A stretch of 64,000 nucleotides of DNA from Rudaea sp039935035 (lineage in GTDB: Bacteria; Pseudomonadota; Gammaproteobacteria; Xanthomonadales; Rhodanobacteraceae): contig JBDTLA010000084.1 of NCBI GenBank assembly GCA_039935035.1, positions 14,237-78,236 of the forward strand, written 5' to 3'. The notes under the pieces were generated by a model that did not search any database, had not been told where the DNA came from, and saw only the letters and a list, made by a program, of their open reading frames with translations. The translations under genes and the position numbers were made by a program. Positions 1 through 9,379 of the stretch are shown in pieces. Positions within the stretch are counted from its first letter, which is position 1; every line of letters starts with the position of its first letter.

Positions 1-164
1 TCTTCGACAATCGCATCGCATGCCGCAGCCACACCCGGCGAATACGCCAGCGACAAGTCACGCTGGGTCACCATCGGCTTGGTTGCCATTACCTTGATTT
101 TGCCGAACGGGGGACGGCGGTGATATTCGAGTGCTGCTTGCTTGAGATCGTCACTGGTGGACAT
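1..164 (-). CDS. maeB: NADP-dependent malic enzyme, N-terminal fragment
   Basis: Only the first 54 codons lie in the window; the gene runs off the left edge. The visible protein starts MSTSDDLKQAALEYHR and carries the TQRDLSLAYSPGVAAAC segment typical of the N-terminus of MaeB-type malic enzymes, which decarboxylate malate to pyruvate with NADP. Family knowledge says the full protein is usually about 760 residues with a C-terminal phosphotransacetylase-like domain, which cannot be checked here. No strong ribosome-binding site is seen before the ATG. Confidence 0.85.
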   Translation of the reverse strand, partial: MSTSDDLKQAALEYHRRPPFGKIKVMATKPMVTQRDLSLAYSPGVAAACDAIVE

Positions 165-244
165 GGGCTAGGGCTCGTTGGTTGGTACGCGCGCAGACGT
201 GGGGTGTCCGCCGAGCTTAGCATAAGCAAATGGTTGTCCAGATA

Positions 245-275
245 CACCTACCCCGCCACGTGGGCGGGGTAGGTG
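245..275. terminator. Perfect 13-bp hairpin between maeB and the next gene
   Basis: CACCTACCCCGCC is followed by a 5-base loop (ACGTG) and its exact reverse complement. It lies just past the stop of the 154-residue exported protein, as expected for a terminator of that gene, but no T tract follows on either strand, so it may instead be a repeat or RNA-stabilising hairpin. Confidence 0.5.
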
Positions 276-324
276 GGCGTGTTGCGCGAGTCGCGTCGAG
301 CCGGAATTCCCGTCGTTGAGTCCG

Positions 325-789
325 TTAGCGACTAGGAGCCGGGAATGCGCTAGGCAACGTCGATTGTGGTATCGACGACGAATCGAAACCGGAGCCGGAC
401 CTTTCGATCTGCGAATACGTCTGGCAAATCATGGCGAAGGTGCCGGCTATTGCCGGCGAACTGCAAAACTGCCGCTGCGCAAGATCGCCGGTCAATACAC
501 CGTTCAGATGTTCCTGCACGTTATACACACGCATGACATTCAGGTGATTCATTTTTGTCACGGGGCCGCGACGTTCCATCAAGCCCTGAATTTCATTCAG
601 ATCGTTGCGCGCCGCACGCTGGTCGCTTGCACTCAAACCTGCGTATTTGCCGCCGGGCAACATCTGCGCACGTATCTGGGTGGCGACTTGCGCGAATGCC
701 TCTGCGGAAACCGCCGGTTTGGCAGCAGCGAACGCCTGCCCCGAAACCGCGAGCAATGCCAGAACACACAATGCAAATAGTGATTTCAT
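325..789 (-). CDS. Small exported protein of unknown function
   Basis: A 154-residue protein whose start is set by a clear AAGGAGT ribosome-binding site 7 bases before the ATG. Residues 1 to about 23 form a signal peptide (MKSLFALCVLALLAVSGQAFA), so the mature protein should be periplasmic or secreted. The mature part is about 130 residues, with two cysteines (in RQFCSS and AMICQT) spaced so they could form a disulfide, and a Ser/Pro-rich C-terminal tail. No family is recognised. It stands alone, with a strong hairpin downstream. Confidence 0.75.
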   Translation of the reverse strand: MKSLFALCVLALLAVSGQAFAAAKPAVSAEAFAQVATQIRAQMLPGGKYAGLSASDQRAARNDLNEIQGLMERRGPVTKMNHLNVMRVYNVQEHLNGVLTGDLAQRQFCSSPAIAGTFAMICQTYSQIERSGSGFDSSSIPQSTLPSAFPAPSR

Positions 790-970
790 GTTGACTCCTT
801 GAACGCTTAACGACGCTGGAAAGTTTGTTGTACGCCAGCGGCGGGAGACGCTCAATCCGCACCTGTCAATGTTTACAGGCGGTTGCAAGAACCTCCTGCC
901 GCAGCGGGAACGTTGCCAACGCGCACATCGGCGCCTAACTCATCTCGCTGAACGGGTGTGCCCGAGCCGC

Positions 971-2128
971 TCAATCGCAGGCATCGAATCCGTCGAAGAA
1001 GATCGCGTCACTTGGGCGTCCTTGAGTCGCCACCATGACGTAGTTTCCAGCCGCGTCCTGGGTGCTCAAATAGAGGCGGTAGCGTGATCCGTCCCGGACC
1101 AGATCAACGTCGCTGAAGTTTGCCGAGTTCAGCGTGCTGTCGAGCGGTTGGCCGTCGATGGTCAAGTCTCCGCCGTTGGCGAAGACTCCGACTGGAGTCG
1201 ACCATGTCTGACCATCGTCGATGGAATCGATGTACCAGATCTGCTGGTCCTGGCGCATGTACGTCGCGCCATTGCGGAAGGTGTAATACATGCCCAGCGA
1301 ACCATCGGCCTGGCGCAACGTGCGTCCGACATTGTGGACGTACGCCGGAATGCGGGAATCGGTTGTTCCGCACCCGCTGTTGAGGAACCAGCAGTACGGC
1401 GTGCCGTTGAACAGGTCGGCCTCGGCGATTTCACCACCGGTCGAGGGTTGATCCACACCCGTCCACGGATAGGCTCCTTCGGAATACGCAAACTGGCCGG
1501 TACCGCCTCCGGCGCTATCCACACGCAGATACAACATGCCGTCGACCAGGCCGAATGCACCGACATGATTGCCTGCAAACGGTGTATTCAGCGGGCCTTG
1601 ATGCACCACGGCAGTCGTGCCGGCCTGCGTACCAAGATCGTTGACGCTGGTGTTGTAGTTGTACTTGCCGTAGCTGGGCGACGGACTTTGGGCGTTTTCG
1701 GTCCAGTTGAACAATTTCCACGTGTTGGTCGCGGGGTCAAATACCGCGCGGAAAAAATCCAGCGGCGGATCGATGGACGCTGCATAATTCGTGTAATACG
1801 CGCTACCGAAAGCGTAAGTCAGGTTGCTGTCGCTGGTGAAATGAACGCCGTCGCTGGAAGTGGCATGTACGACCGCGCGCAATGAAGAAGCCGTGGATGG
1901 AAAGTTGTTGTCATCGGCCAAAAATCCCCAAAAATGCCAGCGATGCGTCGACGACTCATACGCGAAGGTATTGCGTTGGTCGGCCCCATTTGGCGTCAGC
2001 ACGCTGTCCAGGCGATTGCCATCGACCGAGATCGAGCAGGCCTGATCGTGGAATACCGGTGGTGCGGCCACGGCTGATGTGGCGGTCAGCAAGCCGATGA
2101 TTCCGGCTGCGAGAAAATTCGTTTTCAT
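971..2128 (-). CDS. Secreted Asp-box/beta-propeller-like protein with C-terminal DGFD motif
   Basis: A 385-residue exported protein; the start follows a GGAGG site and gives the signal peptide MKTNFLAAGIIGLLTATSAVA. One good Asp-box is visible (SIDDGQTWST, about residues 306-315), and the segment SSDGVHF near residue 90 looks like a degenerate relative. This pattern, together with alternating aromatic strands, suggests a beta-propeller related to sialidase or glycosidase folds; no catalytic residues can be assigned. The protein ends in IFFDGFDACD. A related DGFE sequence occurs at the N-terminus of the serine hydrolase near 47.4 kb. Function unknown; fold inferred. Confidence 0.7.
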   Translation of the reverse strand: MKTNFLAAGIIGLLTATSAVAAPPVFHDQACSISVDGNRLDSVLTPNGADQRNTFAYESSTHRWHFWGFLADDNNFPSTASSLRAVVHATSSDGVHFTSDSNLTYAFGSAYYTNYAASIDPPLDFFRAVFDPATNTWKLFNWTENAQSPSPSYGKYNYNTSVNDLGTQAGTTAVVHQGPLNTPFAGNHVGAFGLVDGMLYLRVDSAGGGTGQFAYSEGAYPWTGVDQPSTGGEIAEADLFNGTPYCWFLNSGCGTTDSRIPAYVHNVGRTLRQADGSLGMYYTFRNGATYMRQDQQIWYIDSIDDGQTWSTPVGVFANGGDLTIDGQPLDSTLNSANFSDVDLVRDGSRYRLYLSTQDAAGNYVMVATQGRPSDAIFFDGFDACD

Positions 2129-2302
2129 ATTGCCTCCAGCGGCGTCAATCCATTGCATCGATGTCGGCGAAAGTTGCCGGTCAGTGATTCATGCACCTTA
2201 TGTGCCATATGCCACGTTTTGCCCCCGCCGAGAGCGGGCGCTCGTAAAGACGTGGCGAAGAAACCTGGTGCGCTTCTTGCGCATACCAGTTGCCATCCTG
2301 TT

Positions 2303-3622
2303 TCAGTCGCGTTGATACCCCAGATAGTCCAGGCTCGCCTGCAACATCGCCCGGGTGCCAATGCGCAGCGCGCCCTCGTCGAGGAAGAAGCGCGGCGAAT
2401 GGTTGCTCGGCGCGATGGCCGGATCGGTACCCGTCGGCGTGACGCCGACGAAGAAATACACGCTGGGCGCGTTGATGCTTTTGCCGAAAAACGGAAAATC
2501 CTCCGATGCCGTCCAGCGTTGCGCCTCCCGGACGTGATCTTTGCCGAGCGCCGTCTCCAGACTGGTACGCACGCGTGCGGTGAGCGCCGGGTCGTTGTAG
2601 TTGATCGGACTGCTTTCGCCGAGTGGAATTTGCGTTTCGACCGTCGCGCCGTTCGCTGCGGCCACGTGTTCGGCGATGTTCTTGAGGCTGGCCAACGCCT
2701 GCTTGCGCATGCCTTCATCAAAGGCGCGTACCGTGCCCTGCAACTCGGCCGAGTCGGGCACGATATTGAAGCGCTGGCCGCCATTGAAGATGCCGAACGT
2801 GACCACCGCCGGGTCCTTGTTGATGTCGAGCTGGCGGCTGACGATGGTTTGCGCGGAAGTGACAATTTCCGCCGCGGTCACGATCGGATCGATTCCCTGC
2901 CAGGGCATCGCACCATGGCTCTGGCGGCCATGCACGACGATGCGGAACGTGTCCGCGCTGGCCATCATGCCACCGGGACGCACGGCCACAATTCCGACCG
3001 GCAACGCGCTGACCACGTGCATGCCGAATACCGCATCCGGCTTGAAATCGCGAAACACGCCTTCCTTGACCATCAACGGCGCGCCACCTTCTTCGCCGCG
3101 TGGCGGGCCTTCTTCGGCCGGCTGGAAAATCAGCATGACTTCGCCCGGCAGATCGCCGCGCATCTTGGCGAAAATGTTGGCTAAGCCGAGGAGCATCGCC
3201 GTATGCGCGTCGTGGCCGCAGGCGTGCATCACACCGACGGTCTTGCCGAGATACTCACCCGTTGCGTGGGACGCGAATGACAGATCGACCTGCTCGGTCA
3301 CCGGCAAGGCATCCATGTCCGCGCGGATCGCCAGCTTCGGCCCGGGCTTGCCGCCCTTGAGAATACCGACAACACCGGTATGCGCGACACCGGTGCGCAC
3401 CTGATAACCGAGGCGCTTCAATTCTTGCGCGACGATCTTCGCGGTACGAAATTCGCGGTTGCTCAGTTCCGGGTGCTGATGCAGATCGTGTCGCCAGGCG
3501 GTGATCTGCGGCAATTCGTCGGTAACGAGCTGACTGTCTGTCGGTGGCGCTGCGTTCGCCATCGTGACGAGTCCGAGCATCAATCCGGCACAAAGTATCG
3601 TTTTACGCATTTTGGCTTTCAT
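2303..3622 (-). CDS. Exported M20-family amidohydrolase (metallopeptidase)
   Basis: 439 residues with a signal peptide (cleavage expected after MANA, residue 24), so it acts outside the cytoplasm. The M20 metal-binding signature HACGHDAHT is at residues 133-141, and QPAEEG and the C-terminal ASEDFPFF segment are present, as in IAA-amino acid hydrolases and N-acyl amino acid amidohydrolases. Family members remove acyl groups from N-acylated amino acids or open amide bonds using two metal ions; the substrate is not predictable. The chosen ATG begins two bases after the stop of the upstream QEGLA-motif gene, with GAGG directly before it. A second ATG twelve bases in (MRKT) is also possible. The two genes are probably co-transcribed. 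Confidence 0.9.
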   Translation of the reverse strand: MKAKMRKTILCAGLMLGLVTMANAAPPTDSQLVTDELPQITAWRHDLHQHPELSNREFRTAKIVAQELKRLGYQVRTGVAHTGVVGILKGGKPGPKLAIRADMDALPVTEQVDLSFASHATGEYLGKTVGVMHACGHDAHTAMLLGLANIFAKMRGDLPGEVMLIFQPAEEGPPRGEEGGAPLMVKEGVFRDFKPDAVFGMHVVSALPVGIVAVRPGGMMASADTFRIVVHGRQSHGAMPWQGIDPIVTAAEIVTSAQTIVSRQLDINKDPAVVTFGIFNGGQRFNIVPDSAELQGTVRAFDEGMRKQALASLKNIAEHVAAANGATVETQIPLGESSPINYNDPALTARVRTSLETALGKDHVREAQRWTASEDFPFFGKSINAPSVYFFVGVTPTGTDPAIAPSNHSPRFFLDEGALRIGTRAMLQASLDYLGYQRD

Positions 3623-3624
3623 CC

Positions 3625-4887
3625 TCAAAGTCCGAGCACCAGATCTTCCGCCTCGACTCGATCCAGCCGGATCTTGTTGGCGAACAGCGAAAACGCGAGC
3701 GTGCCGGCCATACCGCTGGCACGCTGCATCCATGGCGGCAGATACAAGGGAGCAACGATGTACTCCGAATCGAAATACGGTTCCAGGGCGATGACGTCGT
3801 GCAAGGCCATCTTGCCGGCGAAAAGACTGCGGCACAGTTTCAGCTTCTGGTTCTTCAACGCCCAGCGGAAGAACGTGTGTACCGAAAGCAGGCCGTGTAG
3901 GTAAACCGCATCTTTGGTGAAGGCCGAGCCGCCATTCAATGGCGCACCACGGAACACACGCATTGCCGAAGTAAAGCTGTCTGAATCCGTTTGGCCGGAG
4001 GCCAGGAAGAACTTGAACACCTCGATAAAGTCCGCACCGCCCAACGCCATATCGATGGCAAGAATGCGCAGACTGATACGCTTCATGCGCCCGATGTCGA
4101 TCGATCCGGACATGAGCTCGGCGAATGTGGCCAGCCCTTCCTGGGTTGCGGTGATGCGTGGCGAGCTCAATGCCAGAGAACCCAGATTCGGTTGTTCACG
4201 GCCGTTGAGCGCGGTCAGCGAATGCACAAACGCTTCGTGTTCGAGCAACTGGTGTTTGTCGTACTCGGAAAAACACGTTGCCGAGCGCAGGCGGATACGG
4301 GTCGGTCCCGCGGCCGCCTTGGCGATCAAGTTCGGATCGACTTCGACCTTGACCTCGTGATGATTGAAAAACGCGCTGATACGTTCCTGCAATTCATGCT
4401 GTAGAAATTCCACCGGAATGCAGTAGTCGGCCTCGCTGTTGACGATTTCGCGATCGAGTTCATCGGCCAGCTCGATGAAGTGGCGCGCAGCGTCAATATT
4501 GCTGACAGTGCCGCCTGGCAGGCGATCGCCGGGACGGCCGAACAGATCGATCGAGTGTCGAGTGATCTCTGGCGTGCCGACAGCATCGAGCAACTGCGTG
4601 GCGATACGCCAGGATCGCGCGGTACGACTCAGATAGTCGCCAACCGGATGCTGCGTGTCGACGCTGGCGATGATGGCGTCGAGCTCGGCACGCACGCCAA
4701 CATAATCGCCCTTCACATAATCCACTTTGGGCAAATGCGGACGCTGCGCACGCCAGGCGCTGAGAAACTCGCTCTGGATACTGGCCGGCCAGCTCACCGA
4801 CGCCAGTACCTTGATGCCCTTGACGACCGCAACCATGCGCCGATCCAGTTCAGCGAACTGCGTGGGAACCGTAGCTTTGTCGACCAT
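3625..4887 (-). CDS. DUF1704 / QEGLA-motif metallopeptidase-like protein
   Basis: 420 residues. The protein has HEAFVH at residues 217-222, an HExxxH zinc motif, and TQEGLATFAE around 248-257, the signature of the 'flavohemoglobin expression-modulating QEGLA motif' family (DUF1704). Eukaryotic relatives (MATCAP) are tyrosine carboxypeptidases using HExxxH plus the glutamate of the QEGLA-like motif as zinc ligands, so this is probably an active metallopeptidase; the bacterial substrate is unknown. No signal peptide, hence cytoplasmic. It lies directly upstream of the M20 amidohydrolase, with 2 bp between them, suggesting linked peptide or amide breakdown. Confidence 0.85.
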   Translation of the reverse strand: MVDKATVPTQFAELDRRMVAVVKGIKVLASVSWPASIQSEFLSAWRAQRPHLPKVDYVKGDYVGVRAELDAIIASVDTQHPVGDYLSRTARSWRIATQLLDAVGTPEITRHSIDLFGRPGDRLPGGTVSNIDAARHFIELADELDREIVNSEADYCIPVEFLQHELQERISAFFNHHEVKVEVDPNLIAKAAAGPTRIRLRSATCFSEYDKHQLLEHEAFVHSLTALNGREQPNLGSLALSSPRITATQEGLATFAELMSGSIDIGRMKRISLRILAIDMALGGADFIEVFKFFLASGQTDSDSFTSAMRVFRGAPLNGGSAFTKDAVYLHGLLSVHTFFRWALKNQKLKLCRSLFAGKMALHDVIALEPYFDSEYIVAPLYLPPWMQRASGMAGTLAFSLFANKIRLDRVEAEDLVLGL

Positions 4888-4942
4888 CGGCGTACCGAGT
4901 CAGTTGAAGTGCGCGCAACTATAGCGCGATTGCTGCTCGGCG

Positions 4943-6532
4943 CTAGCGGTCGGCAAACGCAGGCATTCCCAGTGCCAATCGCAGTGGGTCGAGCAACGCA
5001 CCGTACTTGTCGGCGCGCGCCGTATCGCGGCGGATCGGTTCGCGTACTTGGGCCGCGCTTGGGGTGGTCACCCGACGCTGAGTGTTGTGGAAGTTGAGGC
5101 AATTCTCCTCGAATGACAGATTGCAGAACTCAAGCAATTCGCGAATCTGCGCTTCCGGATCGGCCACCAGATCTTCATAGATCTGTTCGCGCACGCGATC
5201 CGGATACATTTGCTTCCATTGGCACACACTGCGATCAAACGTCTGCAAATGGCGGGCCAGGTCGGCAAAATCGTGCGTGTACGGTTGCCGCACGAACATG
5301 TACCTGTAACACGCCAGGCAGGTTTCCAGCGGGTCGCGTCGGCAGACAACAATGCGCGCATTGGGAAGCATCGTCAGGATTGCGCCGATGTGTTGCCAGT
5401 TTCCAGGTGACTTATCAGTCGATCGGGGGCGCCGTTCGCGCCAACGTTGTGTTCGCCGTAAATATTCCTGTCCAAGCCTGTGCCATTGCAGGGGAGTATG
5501 GGTCTTGACCCAGTGCGGATACGCCATACGGACGCGATCGGATTCATCCATGATGATCTGGGCCAGATCGGGCAATTCCGAACCACCCTCTACCTGCGAG
5601 TGCGAAGCCAGTATCTGTTCGGTCAGAGTCGAACCGGAACGCGGCAAACTCACGATAAATATGACTTCGTCGCCACAAGCAGGGTCAGCCGGCATCGGGC
5701 GAGGCCGAAAAGCACTCGTTATTTCGTCAATATGAGCCGCATATTTGTTTGCGTCATAGGCTTCATTTCGTCGCGCCAAGGCATGTCCAGCGCGCATGTG
5801 ATCGAATGCTCCGGCGTAGTCCTTCTCGCTCTCAAGTGCCATGGCCAATGCGAAGCTTGCAAATATTCGATCGACTGTCCCGATCGTACTGTCCGCCAGT
5901 GTGCCGCGGAGCTTCGATATATCGGCTCCGTTGATACCGATTGGTTTGAGAGTAGCCAACCCCCACCAGGCATGACCTGCGTGCGCTGGATCGTCGGAGA
6001 TAATCCGCCGGTACTCCTCGGCGGCCAATTCCATCTTGCCGTCAGCGCGCAACAGGTTCGCAAGCATCGCGCGAGCATTGGCGTGCTGCGGGTCCAATTC
6101 GATAACACGTTGAAATGCACTAATCGCATCTTCAGTTTGCGCATCGATGAACAGACGACGAGCGTAATTGAACCAAAACGCAGGAACGGTTGGATCCAAT
6201 TCACATGCCCGCTTCATCGCGGCGTTTGAGCGTGTGTAGTCCTTGATCGCGTCGTACATGCTGCCCAGATTGCTGTAGATAGCGGCGTCCTGCGGACGAA
6301 GGCCCCGGGCTTTCAGCAGGGTGTCGATAGCAGCCTCCACACGACCACGCCGGAACTGAATCATCCCGAACAAACGAAGTACTTCGGGGTGGTTCGGTGC
6401 AATTGCCAGGGCGGCGATCGCTCCGCGCTCCGCGGCGTCAATTTGTCCTTCATCGTAACTTTGGCCGATTGCGATGACTTGCGGCTCCAACGCTGGACTT
6501 AAGCCGGCAAATCTTTGTTCTTGAGTCAGCAT
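4943..6532 (-). CDS. TPR-repeat sulfotransferase, copy A
   Basis: About 529 residues. The N-terminal half (to about 270) is a series of tetratricopeptide repeats (for example AAIYSNLGSMYDAIKDY). The C-terminal half is a sulfotransferase domain with the PAPS 5'-phosphosulfate loop VSLPRSGSTLTEQIL near residue 297 and the 3'-phosphate motif VCRRDPLETC about 100 residues later. Such proteins transfer sulfate from PAPS to tyrosines, glycans or small molecules. The start is placed at the ATG five bases after GGAGG; an in-frame ATG twelve bases upstream overlaps that site. It is paralogous to the next gene upstream. Confidence 0.85.
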   Translation of the reverse strand: MLTQEQRFAGLSPALEPQVIAIGQSYDEGQIDAAERGAIAALAIAPNHPEVLRLFGMIQFRRGRVEAAIDTLLKARGLRPQDAAIYSNLGSMYDAIKDYTRSNAAMKRACELDPTVPAFWFNYARRLFIDAQTEDAISAFQRVIELDPQHANARAMLANLLRADGKMELAAEEYRRIISDDPAHAGHAWWGLATLKPIGINGADISKLRGTLADSTIGTVDRIFASFALAMALESEKDYAGAFDHMRAGHALARRNEAYDANKYAAHIDEITSAFRPRPMPADPACGDEVIFIVSLPRSGSTLTEQILASHSQVEGGSELPDLAQIIMDESDRVRMAYPHWVKTHTPLQWHRLGQEYLRRTQRWRERRPRSTDKSPGNWQHIGAILTMLPNARIVVCRRDPLETCLACYRYMFVRQPYTHDFADLARHLQTFDRSVCQWKQMYPDRVREQIYEDLVADPEAQIRELLEFCNLSFEENCLNFHNTQRRVTTPSAAQVREPIRRDTARADKYGALLDPLRLALGMPAFADR

Positions 6533-6600
6533 CATGTCCTCCATGGCTTCGCTACCGGTTGAGAAGGTGCGAAGCGTTCAACCACGCTCATTTGCGTGGA

Positions 6601-8226
6601 TCATTGCAAATCTTCGTTACCCGAGTCGATGCATGGCAATCCGAGCGCCACGCGCAATGGGTTGAGCAATACCCCATACTTTTCCGCACGAGCGGTATCG
6701 CGCCGGATCGGCTCACGCACCTGGCTGGCGCTTGCGGTGCGCACGTTGCGTTGAGTCTCGTGGAAATTCAAACATGCCGGATCAAAATCCACGCCACAGA
6801 ACGCCAGCAATTGTCGCGTCTGGATTTCCGGATTCGCGACCAGCGCTTCATAACTCTGCACGCGATATCTTTCGGGATAAAGCACGCGCCAGTGGTTACT
6901 GGCACGGTCGTAATTGCGCCAATAGCCAGCGATATCGGCGATATCGTAACTGAACGGCTGATTGCCTTCGCTGAACAACGTTCGAAAGCACGAAAAGCAC
7001 GATTCAACTGGATCACGCCGGCAATCAATGATACGCGCTCCCGGAAGCATGGCCAGGATCGTGCCGACGCGAATCCAATTGTCGGGCAGCTTGTCCGTGA
7101 ACCGCATCCCGGGCTTTTGCCAGCGCGCAGTGCGAGCTAGATAATTCTGCCCGAGGCGCAGCCAATCCGCGGCAGTGGTCGACGCAACCCATTGTGGGTA
7201 AGGCAATTGGCGGCGCTTGGATTCGGCCACCATGACGGCGGTGATGTCGTCGAGTTCGCCAGCACCTTCAATCTCTGGGTGTGAAGCCAGAATCTGTTCC
7301 GTCAAACTCGAACCTGATCGCGGCAAACTGACCACGAATATGACCTGTTCGCCTTGCTTGCCCGCATTGACCGTCGCGGGTTCGGCAAATACCTGCAAAA
7401 CGTCATCGATCAATTTGCCAAATCTGGCAGAGTCCCACGGATGCATTTGTCGGGTCTGCGTATTCGCGTCCCGGTAGGCGGCGAATGCGTCTGCGTAGCG
7501 GGCGTGATCGTCGTAGGCCTTGGCCAAGCTGAAACCCAACGAAATGCGCTCGCCAGGCTTCAGCTTCGCGTCGAGCAACGCACGTTGCATGACTACGATA
7601 TCGTCTTCGCTGAAGCGCAACGATTTCAAGCCGGACAGCCCCAGCCACGCGGTACCGTCTGAGGGATTGCGTGCAATCATGGCACGGAAATATTTCGCCG
7701 CCTCATCAATATGTCCACGTATGCGCAATGCGTAGGCCAAGCGCAATTGCGTGGCCGGGTGATCGCTAATCGACGCGGCACGCTGCAAGGCAGTCAGCGC
7801 TTCTTCGAAGTAACCATGGTCGCCGAGACTTTTGCCTAGATTCGACCAGATTTGCGCGGCCTGCGGTGCGAGCTCGCTGGCGCGGCGAAACGCGACGATG
7901 GCTCCCTCGCCGTCGCCGCAAGCATCCAGTGCCGAGCCCAGGCCGTTCTGGATCAACGCGTCATCAGGGCGCTGTTTTGCCGCACGTTGCACAAGTGCCA
8001 ACGCCTCGTCATTTCGATTTTGCAGGCGCAGTGCAATCGCCAGCAGGCGCAGGATTTCAGCGTGGTCCGGGGTTTGCGCCAGCGCAGCAAGCAAACCCTG
8101 CTCGGCGGGTAAGGCCTGATGCCGCTGCAGCGCGACGGCCGCGCCGTTCACCAGACTGATCGCAGCGGGCGAAAGCCCGGCGAATCGGTCGAGCGCTTGG
8201 GTTTTGGCGAGTTTTGCAGGGGTCAT
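6601..8226 (-). CDS. TPR-repeat sulfotransferase, copy B
   Basis: 541 residues with the same design as the gene just downstream: TPR repeats over about residues 25-270, then a sulfotransferase domain with VSLPRSGSSLTEQILASH (PAPS 5'-phosphosulfate binding) and DCRRDPVESCFSCF (3'-phosphate binding). Both proteins share the FAGLSPA opening and a C-terminal block around RREPIRRDTARAEKYG-like sequence, so they are tandem paralogues. They diverge enough over the TPR half that they may recognise different acceptors. About 70 bp separates the pair. Cytoplasmic by lack of signal peptide. Acceptor unknown. Confidence 0.85.
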   Translation of the reverse strand: MTPAKLAKTQALDRFAGLSPAAISLVNGAAVALQRHQALPAEQGLLAALAQTPDHAEILRLLAIALRLQNRNDEALALVQRAAKQRPDDALIQNGLGSALDACGDGEGAIVAFRRASELAPQAAQIWSNLGKSLGDHGYFEEALTALQRAASISDHPATQLRLAYALRIRGHIDEAAKYFRAMIARNPSDGTAWLGLSGLKSLRFSEDDIVVMQRALLDAKLKPGERISLGFSLAKAYDDHARYADAFAAYRDANTQTRQMHPWDSARFGKLIDDVLQVFAEPATVNAGKQGEQVIFVVSLPRSGSSLTEQILASHPEIEGAGELDDITAVMVAESKRRQLPYPQWVASTTAADWLRLGQNYLARTARWQKPGMRFTDKLPDNWIRVGTILAMLPGARIIDCRRDPVESCFSCFRTLFSEGNQPFSYDIADIAGYWRNYDRASNHWRVLYPERYRVQSYEALVANPEIQTRQLLAFCGVDFDPACLNFHETQRNVRTASASQVREPIRRDTARAEKYGVLLNPLRVALGLPCIDSGNEDLQ

Positions 8227-8302
8227 CGTCCGTCCAGGAATTGCGGCGGGCGCACCTTATACCGCGTCGCGACTCCGAAAGCACCCCGCACGCGTGTATT
8301 CG

Positions 8303-9379
8303 TCACGATTCGTACTTGTCGTAATGGGTGCGCTTGACGGAGCCTTTACCGGATTCGCGCGCGTGTGCCTTGCGTTTAAGCTGGGCTTCCAAGGCGTCAC
8401 TGGCAACGCTCAGTTCGTCGCGCAACTTCAGATAGGCGGACCAACGCTCGGCATCCAACGCGCCTGATTCAAGTGCCTCGCGCACCGCACAACCGGGCTC
8501 ATTGCCGTGCCCGCAATCGCCGAAGCGGCAGGCCAATGCCAGCGTTTCGATGTCCACGAAGCTAGTCTCGCCAAGGTCCTCGTCGCCAACCGGCTTGATT
8601 TCGCGCATGCCCGGCGTGTCGATCAAACAACCACCACTGGGCAGTTGGATCAACGCGCGATGGGTCGTGGTGTGCCGGCCACGGCTGTCGTTGTCGCGTA
8701 CTGCGGAAGTTGCCTGGCGTTGCTCGCCTAGCAGGGTGTTGGTCAACGTCGATTTTCCGGCGCCCGACGAGCCCACCAGTACGGCAGAATCGCCGCGCTG
8801 CAAATGCGTGAGCAACGGCGCAACACTGTTGGCGTCCCTGGCGTTGACCATATGCATTTCGATGTTCGGAATTGCCGCACGCAATTGCGCCTGCGATTCA
8901 TCGGCATCGTCGACCGTGTCGCATTTGGTCAGCACGACGACGGGTCGCGCGCCGCTGCCTTCGATCAACAACAGGTAGCGCTCGATCCGGCGCGGATTGA
9001 AATCACCATCCAGACCCATCAGCACGAACACGGTATCGATATTGGTCGCGATGGTCTGCTGCGCGTGGCGTTCGCCGGCAGCGGCACGACGCAACATCGT
9101 GCGCCGCGGCAATACCTGCTCGATCATCGCCGGTGTGCCGGATGCGATCACGACGAAATCGCCAACCGCTGGACGCTCAGCCGGGTCGGTACCGCGGCGC
9201 AGGAAACGCGGTGCCGGTTGCGCGGCGAATTCGCTGTCGCCGTCATGCACGCGATAGCCATTGCGATGTTGCGCGATGATCCGCGCGACGAATTGCCCCG
9301 CCGCAAGCTCGCCCACCTGCGTGTCGTCGTGCCAACCGACGGTTTGCAGACGTTGGCGTTGTTGCGTGTTCAAGGTCAT
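8303..9379 (-). CDS. rsgA: Small ribosomal subunit biogenesis GTPase RsgA
   Basis: 358 residues; a circularly permuted GTPase that checks late 30S subunit maturation. The motifs appear in the permuted order G4 (TKCD), G1 (GSSGAGKST), G3 (DTPGMRE), preceded by an OB-fold region, and the C-terminal zinc knuckle CRFGDCGHGNEPGC is intact. A basic C-terminal tail (KRKAHARESGKGSVKR) is likely RNA-contacting. It is transcribed alone on the minus strand; its upstream gap of about 318 bp is packed with repeats. Confidence 0.97.
   Translation of the reverse strand: MTLNTQQRQRLQTVGWHDDTQVGELAAGQFVARIIAQHRNGYRVHDGDSEFAAQPAPRFLRRGTDPAERPAVGDFVVIASGTPAMIEQVLPRRTMLRRAAAGERHAQQTIATNIDTVFVLMGLDGDFNPRRIERYLLLIEGSGARPVVVLTKCDTVDDADESQAQLRAAIPNIEMHMVNARDANSVAPLLTHLQRGDSAVLVGSSGAGKSTLTNTLLGEQRQATSAVRDNDSRGRHTTTHRALIQLPSGGCLIDTPGMREIKPVGDEDLGETSFVDIETLALACRFGDCGHGNEPGCAVREALESGALDAERWSAYLKLRDELSVASDALEAQLKRKAHARESGKGSVKRTHYDKYES

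Noticed and set aside
2153..3184. Long open frame antisense to the M20 amidohydrolase
   Set aside because: High-GC codon use leaves antisense frames open; the translation is Arg/His/Ala-rich, shows no domain, and the sense strand has a complete, motif-bearing enzyme.
4943..8226. Anti-phage defence island around the sulfotransferases
   Set aside because: No nuclease, toxin or other defence protein nearby; the neighbours are metabolic and housekeeping genes.
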